Below, piece after piece: positions 26,350-34,218 of a DNA stretch of 64,000 nucleotides. The notes below the pieces were generated by a model, which did not search any database, was not told the DNA's origin, and saw only the letters and a program-made list of their open reading frames with translations. Made by a program: the position numbers and the translations under genes. Origin of the DNA: Palleronia abyssalis (GTDB taxonomy: Bacteria; Pseudomonadota; Alphaproteobacteria; Rhodobacterales; Rhodobacteraceae); contig NZ_ONZF01000004.1 of NCBI RefSeq assembly GCF_900302445.1, positions 186,001 through 250,000 of the forward strand, read 5' to 3'. Position 1 is the stretch's first letter, and every line of letters starts with the position of its first letter.

Positions 26350-26674
26350 CGTCGTCCCTCGTCTCATCGGGCGGCGTCTCGCCCAGCTTCACATCTTTCG
26401 CGGTGCGCATCATCACGTTGATGCCGGCCGCGAGGCCCACGAACACGAACAGCACCAGGAAGATCGGCATTGTGCCGAAAAGGCTATCCAACCCGTACCC
26501 GATGCCCAGGCCCATGACCAACCCGGTCACAAGCTCGATGACCATCCGATAGGCGACCTCCGCCCCCGAATAGCCCTGTCCCGTTGTCTTCGGGGGTGGC
26601 GCATCACGGCGCTTACGCTCGGCCAGGCGCTTTTCCAGCGCCGCCATGCGGGCCCGCGTGTCCTCGTCCACCAT
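26318..26674 (-). CDS. atpI: ATP synthase assembly protein AtpI
   Basis: A 118-residue protein with a charged N-terminal half ([19 protein letters not shown]) and two membrane helices ([20 protein letters not shown] and [17 protein letters not shown]). AtpI helps c-ring assembly and possibly Mg2+ supply. First gene of the F0 operon; its end overlaps atpB. ATG 26674 is preferred because the longer reading to 26749 begins with arginine-rich noise. Confidence 0.9.
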   Translation of the reverse strand: MVDEDTRARMAALEKRLAERKRRDAPPPKTTGQGYSGAEVAYRMVIELVTGLVMGLGIGYGLDSLFGTMPIFLVLFVFVGLAAGINVMMRTAKDVKLGETPPDETRDDDGAERSRDDS

Positions 26675-26705
26675 GGGCGGAACATCCCCTCGACAGTCGC
26701 GGCGG

Positions 26706-26734
26706 ACACTATGGCGGGGGGCCTGACGCGTCAA
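26706..26734 (-). promoter_or_regulatory. Predicted promoter of the F0 operon
   Basis: On the minus strand TTGACG (26734-26729) and TAGTGT (26711-26706) are 17 bases apart, giving a leader of about 25 bases before atpI. Sequence prediction only. Confidence 0.4.
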
Positions 26735-26791
26735 GACGCCCTGAGGCAAGCAAAATCAATGGCTTGCCTATCTCGCCCCGCCACCCCCATA

Positions 26792-26809
26792 TTCAACGAA
26801 CCGGTTGAA
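26792..26809. promoter_or_regulatory. 18-base palindrome upstream of the ArsR-family gene (candidate operator)
   Basis: TTCAAC-GAACCG-GTTGAA: two perfect six-base arms with a self-complementary AACCGGTT core. It lies 53 bases before the ArsR start and 118 bases before atpI on the other strand. ArsR-family repressors usually bind such palindromes at their own promoters. Confidence 0.5.
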
Positions 26810-26862
26810 CGACGCCCGGCGCGCCCTTGCCAAGTCGATCCGCGCGGGCGATCAAGGCGGCC

Positions 26863-27237
26863 ATGCCCGACCCGCTCGACCTCGTGTTCCAGGCGCTGGC
26901 CGATCCCACGCGCCGCCGCATCCTCGCCATGCTGCTCGAGGACGACATGGCCGTGACCGACGTGGCCGAGCCATTGCCGATCTCGCTGGCAGCGGTGTCG
27001 AAACACCTCGCGATCCTGACCCGCGCAGGCCTCATCACCCAGGAACGCCGCGGGCGGCTGGTCTGGTGCAAGCTCGATCCGGGCGCACTCCGGGCCGCGT
27101 CGGTCTGGATGCAGGGCTTCGGCCAGTTCGACCCTATCGAGCTCGACGCGTTCGAGCGTTTCCTCGCGTCCGAGGACCTCTCCCCCACGCCCGAGGGCGA
27201 CGCAAAGTCCGAAAGCCCGCCCAGCGACCCCGCCTGA
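26863..27237 (+). CDS. ArsR-family transcriptional regulator
   Basis: Winged-helix protein of 124 residues: LVFQALADPTRRRILAMLL, recognition helix ISLAAVSKHLAILTRAGLI, wing QERRGRLVWCKLDP. The metal-binding ELCVCD box of ArsR/SmtB sensors is absent; VTDVAEPL stands there. It therefore belongs to the metal-independent subgroup (SdpR or BigR-like) with an unknown signal. It has one cysteine (in VWCKL). It is divergent from the F0 operon, with a palindrome between. A polar Pro/Ser-rich tail ends it. Confidence 0.87.
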   Translation: MPDPLDLVFQALADPTRRRILAMLLEDDMAVTDVAEPLPISLAAVSKHLAILTRAGLITQERRGRLVWCKLDPGALRAASVWMQGFGQFDPIELDAFERFLASEDLSPTPEGDAKSESPPSDPA

Positions 27238-27350
27238 CGCGGCGCGCGGCGCCTTTCCTTCACCCTTGGCAAAATACCCAGATCCCGCCGGCCCAGGTCC
27301 GGCGCGACGACCCCGAAACGCGCCACGGGGCGACAAACGCCTCGGAAATC

Positions 27351-28244
27351 TCAGACGCTGATCCCCGACCAGTCCTTCGCATGTGCCTTGAGGAAGGTCA
27401 GGAACGTCTGCACCTTCGCACTGCGGTGCAGGTCCACGTGGGTCACGATCCACAAGGGCACGGACCAGTCATCGCGCGGGGGGAAGACCTCGACCAGGTC
27501 CGGGCTCGCCTCCACCGCCGCGCGGGTGGCAAAGCCGATCCCCGCGCCGAACGTCACCGCGTCCAGTGCCGCCCTCCCGGCCGTGGTGCGGAACACGATC
27601 CGGTCGGCCGGCACCGCCCCCGCCAACCAGCGATAGAACGGCGCGCGTGACGCCGGGTCCTCGGGGCCGACGAAGACATGGCGGGCCAGATCCGCCTCGC
27701 CCTCGGGCATCCCCATCCGGTCAATATACCCTTTCGAGGCGCACATCGCGAATTCCAGCTTGCCGAACGGCTGGACCACGTTGTCGGGATCCTGCGGCGC
27801 CGCGCCGGCGCGGATCGCCACGTGGGCCTCGCCGTATTCCAGGCGGAACACCCGTTCGCCCGGCAAGACATGGACCTTCAGGTCAGGATGCTCGGCTCGG
27901 AACGCGACCAGCACCGGGGTCAGAAGGGGCGACAACTGCTCCAGCGAGGTGACCACCAGTTCGCCCGTCACCCCCTCGCCCTGTCCCTTCAGCCGTCCGG
28001 CCAGTTGCGCGAACTGGTCGTCGGTCGCCTGCGCCACCTGCAACAGGTCGCGTCCGGCCTCGGTCGGGGTATAGCCGCGCGCATGGCGCTGGAACAGCTT
28101 GACGCCCAGTTGCCCCTCCAGCGCGTCGATGTGACGGATGACCGTCGCATGGTGCACGCCCAGAACCTCGGCCGCACCGCTGACCGTCCCGATCCGCGCG
28201 ACCTGAAACGCCGTTCGCACCTCGTCCCACGTGTTGATCGCCAT
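27351..28244 (-). CDS. LysR-family transcriptional regulator
   Basis: A 297-residue LysR protein. The N-terminal helix-turn-helix is at residues 8-65 (TVSGAAEVLGVHHATVIRHIDALEGQLGVKLF) and a substrate-binding domain follows (about 90-290, GELVVTSLEQLSPLLTPVL). Having H-H-A-T in the recognition helix, rather than SQPAVS, puts it in the group close to GcvA-like or general roseobacter LysRs. The target is unknown. GGAAGGAAGAGACG precedes ATG 28244. It is divergent from the hypothetical gene at 28360, a likely target. Confidence 0.9.
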   Translation of the reverse strand: MAINTWDEVRTAFQVARIGTVSGAAEVLGVHHATVIRHIDALEGQLGVKLFQRHARGYTPTEAGRDLLQVAQATDDQFAQLAGRLKGQGEGVTGELVVTSLEQLSPLLTPVLVAFRAEHPDLKVHVLPGERVFRLEYGEAHVAIRAGAAPQDPDNVVQPFGKLEFAMCASKGYIDRMGMPEGEADLARHVFVGPEDPASRAPFYRWLAGAVPADRIVFRTTAGRAALDAVTFGAGIGFATRAAVEASPDLVEVFPPRDDWSVPLWIVTHVDLHRSAKVQTFLTFLKAHAKDWSGISV

Positions 28245-28359
28245 CGTCTCTTCCTTCCGCGCAGCCCCGCCATCGACCCGGTAGCGCAATCGTGCCGCGA
28301 TGGGAACGGAACCCTCCCCCATTCCCGCGTATTGGTCGCACACATAACTGGAGCGAGAC

Positions 28360-28902
28360 ATGACACCCGCCACCCGCAACACCGCCATCGCCGCCGCCGC
28401 CACGTTGATCCCCGCCGCGCTCGCCGCTGCTGCGGCCGCGGCCTATCCTGAACGGACCCGCCGGATCGGCCACGAGATCGGCGACCGCGTCCACAGCCTG
28501 TTCGACGACACCACCGCCGACGTGGACACCCGCACCCGTCGCATCGCGCATCGCCTGGAAGAGCTGACCCATCGCCTTGAGGCGCAGCTGCCCCGCCATC
28601 AGTCGTCATGGACCTCGCACATGCCGTCCATGCCCTCGATGCCATCCACCCCTTCGCCTATGGCGATGATCGGCGGCGGCATCGCGGCGGCACTGCTGAT
28701 CCCCGCAGCGCTGACGGCCATCTTCGCACCCCACAAGCTGCGCGAGGCCCGCGATGCCGTGACCAACTACTGGAGCGACGAGGAAGTCGCCGACGAGCTG
28801 ACGCGCGTGTCCGAACGCCTCGACAGCCTGTCCGCGGATATCGAAAAGCACCGCGAGGACAATTTCGACACCGTGGTCGCCGCTGCGCACAAGGATGACT
28901 GA
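28360..28902 (+). CDS. Hypothetical protein with two hydrophobic segments
   Basis: A 180-residue protein I do not recognise. An alanine-rich hydrophobic N terminus (AAAATLIPAALAAAAAAAYP) is followed by a charged helix (RTRRIGHEIGDRVHSLF), a low-complexity linker (MPSMPSMPSTPSPM), a second hydrophobic segment (GGGIAAALLIPAALTAIFAPH) and an acidic coiled-coil tail (LTRVSERLDSLSADIEKHRED). It is likely membrane-attached. CTGGAGCGAGAC precedes the ATG. It overlaps the DoxX gene by eight bases and is divergent from LysR. Confidence 0.7.
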   Translation: MTPATRNTAIAAAATLIPAALAAAAAAAYPERTRRIGHEIGDRVHSLFDDTTADVDTRTRRIAHRLEELTHRLEAQLPRHQSSWTSHMPSMPSMPSTPSPMAMIGGGIAAALLIPAALTAIFAPHKLREARDAVTNYWSDEEVADELTRVSERLDSLSADIEKHREDNFDTVVAAAHKDD

Positions 28903-29242
28903 TCGTCTCCGCCCGATCCTGAGGGGTGCGCTCACGCTCGCGTTCCTCTATTTCGGGCTGGAAAAGCTGCTGGGCCTGCCCGCGGCCGTCGCGCTTTACG
29001 ACGCGCTCGGCTTCGGGCAATGGCCGCGCTATGTGACCGGCACCGTTGAAACGCTGGGGGCGCTGGCCCTCTGGACGCCATTTGCCCTGCCCGCAGCGGC
29101 TGTCCTGATCGCTACTATGGTCGTCGGCTTCACCGCCAAGACCCTGCTGGTCGGCCCACCGGTTTTGCACATTGCGATCCTGGGGGTGCTGACCCTGATC
29201 CTGCTGCTTATGGACGTCCGCGCCCGCACCCGCCGCGCTTGA
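28895..29242 (+). CDS. DoxX-family membrane protein
   Basis: A 115-residue protein with four predicted helices. Family marks are FLYFGLEKLLGLPAAVALYDALG and YVTGTVETLGALALW. The DoxX family includes quinone-linked and redox-stress membrane proteins; no specific activity can be read here. It begins inside the end of the preceding hypothetical gene, so the pair is co-translated. Confidence 0.82.
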   Translation: MTDRLRPILRGALTLAFLYFGLEKLLGLPAAVALYDALGFGQWPRYVTGTVETLGALALWTPFALPAAAVLIATMVVGFTAKTLLVGPPVLHIAILGVLTLILLLMDVRARTRRA

Positions 29243-29380
29243 CAGCGCCGCCCGCAGGCCTTACCTCCGCCCTCGATTCCGAGAGTCCCGCGCTCTCGGT
29301 CCCGGCATGCCGTCGGGATCGCCCCCCGCCAGCGAGTTTCGCCCGCGGGGGCGCTTGCCGTATGTAACAAGGGGACGCCC

Positions 29381-30880
29381 ATGTTCGAGAACCTGTCAGA
29401 CCGCCTTTCCGGCGTCTTCGACCGCCTGACCAAGCAAGGCGCCCTCTCGGACGAGGACGTCAAGACCGCCCTGCGCGAGGTCCGCGTCGCCCTTCTGGAA
29501 GCCGACGTCTCCCTTCCCGTGGCGCGCGATTTCGTCAAGGCGGTGCAGGACAAGGCCACCGGCCAGTCCGTCACCAAGTCGGTCACCCCCGGCCAGCAGG
29601 TCGTTAAGATCGTCCATGACGAACTGGTCCACGTCTTGGGCGGCGACGACGCCGAACCCGGCCAGCTTCGCATCAACGACGCCCCCGCCCCGATCCTGAT
29701 GGTGGGCCTCCAGGGCTCGGGCAAGACGACGACCACGGCCAAGCTGGCCCTGCGCTTGAAGAACCGCGACCGCAAGCGCGTCCTGATGGCATCCCTCGAC
29801 ACCAACCGCCCCGCCGCGATGGAGCAATTGCAGATCCTGGGTGTCCAGATCGGCGTCGACACCCTGCCCATCGTCAAGGGCGAAACGCCCGTCCAGATCG
29901 CCCGCCGCGCCAAGACGCAGGCCAGCTTGGGTGGCTACGACGTCTACATGCTCGACACCGCCGGCCGCCTTCACATCGACGAAGAGCTGATCGCCCAGGC
30001 GGCCGAGGTGCGCGACATCGCCAACCCGCGCGAGACGCTGCTGGTCGTCGACGGCCTGACGGGCCAGGACGCGGTCAACGTCGCGACCGAGTTCGACGAC
30101 AAGATCGGCGTCACCGGCGTCGTGCTGACCCGGATGGACGGCGACGGCCGCGGCGGTGCGGCCCTGTCGATGCGCGCTGTCACCGGCAAGCCGATCAAGT
30201 TCGTCGGTCTGGGCGAGAAAATGGACGCGCTGGAAACCTTCGAGCCCGAGCGCATCGCCGGCCGCATCCTCGGGATGGGCGACATCGTGGCCCTGGTCGA
30301 GAAAGCCCAGCAGACCATCGAGGCCGAGCAGGCCGAGCGTATGATGAAGCGCTTCCAGAAGGGTCAGTTCAACATGAACGACCTGCGCATGCAGCTTGAG
30401 CAGATGATCAAGATGGGCGGCATGGAAGGGATGATGGGCATGATGCCCGGCATGGGCAAGATGGCCAAGCAGGTCGAACAATCCGGCATGGACGATAGCG
30501 TCCTGACCCGCCAGATCGCCCTGATCCAGTCCATGACCAAGAAGGAACGCGCCAATCCCGCCTTGCTTCAGGCCAGCCGCAAGAAGCGCATCGCCAAGGG
30601 TGCCGGGATGGAAGTGTCCGATCTGAACAAGCTGCTGAAGATGCACCGCCAGATGGCGGACATGATGAAGAAGATGGGCAAGGGCGGGATGCTGAAGAAG
30701 GCCATGGCCGGGATGTTCGGCAAGGGCGGCCCGTCCGAGGCCGACATGGCCGCTGCACAGGCCCAGATGCAGAAGGGCGGCATGCCGGGCATGCCCGGCG
30801 GCGGCTTCGGCGGCGGCAATCCCTTCGGCGGTGGCGGCGGCCTGCCCCCCGGTCTTTCGGGCTTCGGCAAGAAGAAGTGA
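29381..30880 (+). CDS. ffh: Signal recognition particle protein Ffh
   Basis: SRP GTPase of 499 residues that delivers inner-membrane proteins to the Sec machinery. Residues 1-95 are the N bundle, then the G domain: P-loop GLQGSGKTTTTAK (about 109-121), DTNRPAAMEQ, DTAGRLHIDEE and TRMDGDGRGGAAL. The methionine-rich M domain (from about 320, MEGMMGMMPGMGKMAK) binds 4.5S RNA and signal peptides. A glycine-rich tail (GGGFGGGNPFGGGGG) extends it beyond the E. coli length of 453. It overlaps the first GNAT gene by four bases. Confidence 0.97.
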   Translation: MFENLSDRLSGVFDRLTKQGALSDEDVKTALREVRVALLEADVSLPVARDFVKAVQDKATGQSVTKSVTPGQQVVKIVHDELVHVLGGDDAEPGQLRINDAPAPILMVGLQGSGKTTTTAKLALRLKNRDRKRVLMASLDTNRPAAMEQLQILGVQIGVDTLPIVKGETPVQIARRAKTQASLGGYDVYMLDTAGRLHIDEELIAQAAEVRDIANPRETLLVVDGLTGQDAVNVATEFDDKIGVTGVVLTRMDGDGRGGAALSMRAVTGKPIKFVGLGEKMDALETFEPERIAGRILGMGDIVALVEKAQQTIEAEQAERMMKRFQKGQFNMNDLRMQLEQMIKMGGMEGMMGMMPGMGKMAKQVEQSGMDDSVLTRQIALIQSMTKKERANPALLQASRKKRIAKGAGMEVSDLNKLLKMHRQMADMMKKMGKGGMLKKAMAGMFGKGGPSEADMAAAQAQMQKGGMPGMPGGGFGGGNPFGGGGGLPPGLSGFGKKK

Positions 30881-31401
30881 ACGACACGACCGTCATACCC
30901 CGGATCGAGACCGGCGATCTTGTCCTGCGCGCGCCGCAGGCCACCGACCTCGATGCGCATGCCGCGTTCCGCGCGTCGGACCGCTCGCGCGCCGTCGGCG
31001 GCCCGTGGCAGGACCGCGCCTCGGCCTGGCTGCATCTGTGCAGCGCGGCGGGCCAATGGGTCCTGCGCGGCTATGGCCGCTGGATCGTGGCCGACCGCAC
31101 GACGGACGCACCGCTGGGCCTCGTCGGCCTGCATCACCCCGATGACTGGCCCGAGCCCGAGATCGGCTGGACAGTCTATGCTCATGCCGAAGGGCGCGGC
31201 ATCGCCTTCGCCGCCGCGCAGGCCGCCCGCGCCTATGCCTACGACCGTCTCGGCTGGCGCACCGTCATCAGCGCCGTTGCGCCCGACAATGCCCGCTCCA
31301 TGGCGCTGGCAAACCGCATGGGCTGCACCCCCGACGGGTCCTTCCCGTTCGAGGACGAGGTTCTGACGATCATGCGCCACCCCGCGCCGGAGGCCGCATG
31401 A
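30877..31401 (+). CDS. GNAT acetyltransferase 1 of 3 (RimJ/RimL-like)
   Basis: GNAT of 174 residues: LVLRAPQATDLDAHAAF at the N terminus, GLVGLHHPDDWPEPEIGWTVY and the acetyl-CoA-binding stretch EGRGIAFAAAQAARAYAYDRLG followed by APDNARSMALANRMG. This is the RimJ/RimL/YdaF layout, typical of protein N-terminal or small-molecule acetylation. GTG 30877 overlaps the ffh stop (GTGA). It is the first of three related genes that lie head to tail. Confidence 0.88.
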   Translation: MNDTTVIPRIETGDLVLRAPQATDLDAHAAFRASDRSRAVGGPWQDRASAWLHLCSAAGQWVLRGYGRWIVADRTTDAPLGLVGLHHPDDWPEPEIGWTVYAHAEGRGIAFAAAQAARAYAYDRLGWRTVISAVAPDNARSMALANRMGCTPDGSFPFEDEVLTIMRHPAPEAA

Positions 31402-31928
31402 CCGCCCTGCGCGCCCCCATCGACGGCCCGGTCCTGACGACCGACCGCCTGACGCTGCGCCCGCCCCGGATGGCGGATCGCGACGCGCACGCGGCGTTCT
31501 ACGCCAGCGACGACTCGGCCTCTGTTGGTGGCCCTTTCACGGGCAAGGAAACATGGCGCGTCTTCGCCGCGCTGTCCGGTCACTGGGCGCTGATGGGCTA
31601 TGGCTGGTTCATGATCGAACGGCGCGACACCGGCCGCGTCATCGGCATGACCGGTCTGCATCACCCGCCCGTCCACGCGGATCGCGAGATCGGCTGGACC
31701 CTCTTCACCGACCGCGGTCAGGGCTTCGTGACCGAAGCGGCCCGCGCCGCCCGCGACTGGGGCCGGGACACCTTGCCGCCCGCGCGCCTGGTCAGCTATA
31801 TCGACCCGGCAAACGGGCCCAGCCAGGCCGTGGCCCGGCGCCTTGGCGCCACAACGGACGGCACCCGCGCCGCGCATAATCCGGTTTGCGAGATCTGGGT
31901 CCACCCCACCCCCGAGGCGCCGCGATGA
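31398..31928 (+). CDS. GNAT acetyltransferase 2 of 3 (RimJ/RimL-like)
   Basis: GNAT of 176 residues with the same order of motifs as its neighbours: LTTDRLTLRPPRMADRDAHAAF, GPFTGKETWRVF, GMTGLHHPPVHADREIGWTLF and the acetyl-CoA loop DRGQGFVTEAARAARDWG. Similarity to the first copy (SVGGPF against AVGGPW; same IGMTGLHHP) indicates duplication followed by divergence. ATGA overlaps bind it to both neighbours. Confidence 0.88.
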   Translation: MTALRAPIDGPVLTTDRLTLRPPRMADRDAHAAFYASDDSASVGGPFTGKETWRVFAALSGHWALMGYGWFMIERRDTGRVIGMTGLHHPPVHADREIGWTLFTDRGQGFVTEAARAARDWGRDTLPPARLVSYIDPANGPSQAVARRLGATTDGTRAAHNPVCEIWVHPTPEAPR

Positions 31929-32464
31929 GCTTGCCGTTCCCCCGCATCGGCCGCCCCGGCGCGGCGCCCACGCTCTCGACCCCGCGTCTGGTCCTGCGCC
32001 CGCCGCAGACCGCCGACTGGGACGCCTACCGCCAGATCATGACGGGCCCCCGCGCCACCCACATGGGTGGTCCGTTCGGCGCGAATGTCGCCTGGGGGAT
32101 GTTCATGGCCGACATGTGGGGCTGGGCTGTCACCGGTGCCGGCGCATTGACGATCACCCGAGCCGAGGATGGGATCGCCGTGGGTCAGGTCGTGCTGAAC
32201 GACATCCCCGCATTTCCGGACCTCGAACTGGGATGGATGCTCTATGACGGGCACGAGGGGCACGGCTACGCGACCGAGGCGGCCGCCGCGTTCCTCGACT
32301 GGATTCGTCGCGAGCTTCGGCCGGCCTCGCTGGTCTCCTACGTCTCGCCCGACAACGCGGGCAGCGCCGGCGTCGCCCGGCGTCTGGGCGGAGAGGAAGA
32401 CGTGACGGCCGACCGCCCCGATCCCGCGGATCTCGTCTTTCGCCACGTGGGGGATCCCAGATGA
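31925..32464 (+). CDS. GNAT acetyltransferase 3 of 3 (RimJ/RimL-like)
   Basis: GNAT of 179 residues: LSTPRLVLRPPQTADWDAYR, HMGGPFGANVAWGMF, FPDLELGWMLYDGHEGHGYATEAAAAFLDW and YVSPDNAGSAGVARRLGG. It keeps the GGPF element seen in copy 2. ATG 31925 is within the stop of copy 2. Its own stop overlaps a short reading frame at 32461. Confidence 0.88.
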   Translation: MSLPFPRIGRPGAAPTLSTPRLVLRPPQTADWDAYRQIMTGPRATHMGGPFGANVAWGMFMADMWGWAVTGAGALTITRAEDGIAVGQVVLNDIPAFPDLELGWMLYDGHEGHGYATEAAAAFLDWIRRELRPASLVSYVSPDNAGSAGVARRLGGEEDVTADRPDPADLVFRHVGDPR

Positions 32465-32646
32465 TCGCTTTACGCATCCTTGATCCTGCGCGCGGTGCCA
32501 ACCGTCACACCGTCCCGACAGAGGCCCGGCATATGTCCGGCGCGTGCCCGGCGCATGTCCGGCCCGTGACCGTCGCGGGCGTGACGGCCATCCGGCGGGT
32601 GCAGGACGTTTGCCCGTCGCAATTTCGGGGGGGATGGCATGGCTGA
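32461..32646 (+). CDS. Possible 61-residue leader or small protein (uncertain)
   Basis: A frame starts with ATG in the ATGA overlap at the end of the third GNAT gene and stops inside the chorismate mutase start region. Such overlaps link all earlier genes here, which is the only support. The product has no recognised family (ALRILDPARGANRHTVP...). It contains a repeated segment, described separately. The 174-base gap is otherwise empty, so this may be non-coding leader sequence. Confidence 0.3.
   Translation: MIALRILDPARGANRHTVPTEARHMSGACPAHVRPVTVAGVTAIRRVQDVCPSQFRGGWHG
32526..32567 (+). repeat. Imperfect direct repeat before the chorismate mutase gene
   Basis: Two copies of a sequence of about 21 bases, CCGGCATATGTCCGGCGCGTG and CCGGCGCATGTCCGGCCCGTG, stand next to each other with three differences. 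They contain a CATGTCCGG core and could fold back in part. Confidence 0.55.
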
Positions 32647-32923
32647 ACCGACGCTCGACCAGCTTCGCGCGCGCATCGACCGGCTGGACGAAATCCTCGT
32701 CCACACCCTTGCCGAACGCTTTCGCCAGACTGCCAAGGTCGGCGCATTGAAGGCTCGGGACACGCTGCCCGCCTTCGACCCCGACCGCGAGGCGCGCCAG
32801 CGCGCCCGCATCGAAACGCTGGCCAAAGAGGCCGGGCTAGACCCGGACTTCGCGCAGCACATCCATGGCCTGATCGTCGATCAGGTCAAAGACAACCACC
32901 GGAAAATCTCAGGAGAACAATGA
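32639..32923 (+). CDS. Chorismate mutase (AroQ type)
   Basis: A 94-residue all-helical AroQ domain: [39 protein letters not shown] and [16 protein letters not shown]. It isomerises chorismate to prephenate for phenylalanine and tyrosine. Binding residues Arg (in RARID) and Lys (in KVGALK) are present. It is a free-standing enzyme, not fused to prephenate dehydratase. It sits one base before rpsP, a common alphaproteobacterial arrangement. Confidence 0.92.
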   Translation: MAEPTLDQLRARIDRLDEILVHTLAERFRQTAKVGALKARDTLPAFDPDREARQRARIETLAKEAGLDPDFAQHIHGLIVDQVKDNHRKISGEQ

Positions 32924-32924
32924 C

Positions 32925-33290
32925 ATGGCTATGAAAATCCGGCTCGCCCGCGGCGGCTCCAAGAAGCGCCCCCATTATTCGATCGTCGCCGCCGACTCGC
33001 GCTATGCCCGCGACGGCCGCTTCGTCGAGAAACTGGGCACCTACAACCCGCTTCTGCCCAAGGGCGACGAGCGTCGCGTGATCATGGACCTTGAGCGCGT
33101 GCAATACTGGCTTGGCCACGGCGCCCAGCCCACCGACCGCATCGCCCGCTTCCTCGAGGCCGCCGATGTGCTGCCCAAGAAACAGCGCGCTAACATGAAG
33201 AAGGCCGAGCCGGGCAAGAAAGCGCAGGAACGCGCCCAGGAGAAGGCCGACAAGGCCGCTGCCGCGTCCGAGGCGACCGCCGAAGAGTGA
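32925..33290 (+). CDS. rpsP: 30S ribosomal protein S16
   Basis: A 121-residue S16: [39 protein letters not shown] at the N terminus, then the helix [11 protein letters not shown]. The C-terminal 40 residues are a Lys/Ala/Glu extension ([26 protein letters not shown]), longer than the E. coli form (82 residues). AGGAG lies nine bases before ATG 32925. Confidence 0.97.
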   Translation: MAMKIRLARGGSKKRPHYSIVAADSRYARDGRFVEKLGTYNPLLPKGDERRVIMDLERVQYWLGHGAQPTDRIARFLEAADVLPKKQRANMKKAEPGKKAQERAQEKADKAAAASEATAEE

Positions 33291-33312
33291 CATCAAGTCA
33301 CTGATGCGAAAC

Positions 33313-33344
33313 GGGATTCGGGCCGCGTGCGGCGGGCCGGATCC
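33313..33344 (+). repeat. Hairpin between rpsP and rimM
   Basis: GGGATTCGGGCC and GGGCCGGATCCC form an imperfect stem around a GC-rich loop in the 77-base spacer. No U-tract follows. It could set the ratio of the strongly expressed S16 to RimM by attenuation or by mRNA stability. Confidence 0.4.
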
Positions 33345-33367
33345 CCTCCTCCCACGAAGGGTGTGAC

Positions 33368-33874
33368 GTGAGCGATCTGACCTGCATCGGCGCCATCGCC
33401 GGCTCTTTCGGGGTCCGCGGAGAGGTGCGCCTGAAAAGCTTCTGCGCCCAACCCGAAGCCATCGCCGCCTACTCTCCCGTGCAGCTCGAAGACGGCCGCA
33501 GCGTCGAAATTCGCCTTGGCGCGACCCTCAAGAACGGCTTCGCCGCGCGCCTGACCGGCATCGACACGAAAGAGCAGGCCGACGCCCTGAAAGGCGCCCG
33601 CCTCTACGTCCCCCGCGACCGCCTGCCCGCCCCGGAGGAGGACGAGTATTACTATGTCGATCTGGTCGGTATCGAGGTCGTCGACACGGGCGGAACCGCC
33701 ATCGGCACCGTGCGCGGCGTGATCGAGCAAGGCCCAGGCGATCTTCTTGAAATCACGGTGAAAGGTCAGTCCGAAACAGTGCTGGTCCCGTTCACCCGCG
33801 CCATCGTGCCGACCGTGGATCTGACGGCACGCCGCATCGTGATCGATCCCCCCGAGGGACTGCTCGACGGGTAA
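33368..33874 (+). CDS. rimM: Ribosome maturation factor RimM
   Basis: A 168-residue 16S processing factor that binds S19 in the 30S head. N-terminal beta barrel: CIGAIAGSFGVRGEVRLKSF, then FAARLTGIDTKEQADALKGARLYVPRDRLP. C-terminal PRC barrel: YYYVDLVGIEVVDTGGTAIGTVRGVI and LVPFTRAIVPTVD. GTG 33368 is the start, with AAGGGTGTGAC before it. Confidence 0.95.
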   Translation: MSDLTCIGAIAGSFGVRGEVRLKSFCAQPEAIAAYSPVQLEDGRSVEIRLGATLKNGFAARLTGIDTKEQADALKGARLYVPRDRLPAPEEDEYYYVDLVGIEVVDTGGTAIGTVRGVIEQGPGDLLEITVKGQSETVLVPFTRAIVPTVDLTARRIVIDPPEGLLDG

Positions 33875-33946
33875 GGAACGCGCGCGCGTCGGTTCCCGTT
33901 GGGGAGTCAAACGGTCGCACTCGACCGACTTTCTGAAAGGACCGAC

Positions 33947-34111
33947 ATGCTTGAACTCATTCTCATACTCCTCGCCGTTGCGGCCATCGCAGCGCTTCTC
34001 GGATTTGGCCGTATTTCGGGCATCGCCCTGACCGGAGCGAAGATACTCATCCTGGTGGCGCTGATCGTGCTTCTGCTGATCCTCTTCGGGATCATCGGCT
34101 TGGCCGCCTGA
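33947..34111 (+). CDS. DUF1328 small membrane protein
   Basis: A 54-residue protein with two hydrophobic helices: LELILILLAVAAIAALLGFGRISG and AKILILVALIVLLLILFGIIGLA. The GFGxISG turn is the DUF1328 (YtjA) mark. Function unknown. CTGAAAGGACCGAC precedes the ATG. It lies between rimM and trmD, an unusual place for a membrane protein. Confidence 0.8.
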   Translation: MLELILILLAVAAIAALLGFGRISGIALTGAKILILVALIVLLLILFGIIGLAA

Positions 34112-34218
34112 CGCTTGACAAGGCTGGGCGCCGGGGCCACCCGGTGCCCATGTCGCAACCACCCTCCCGCTCTCACGGTCGTCTGTCGATCTCCCCCTCG
34201 CTACGGCCACGGGACCTG

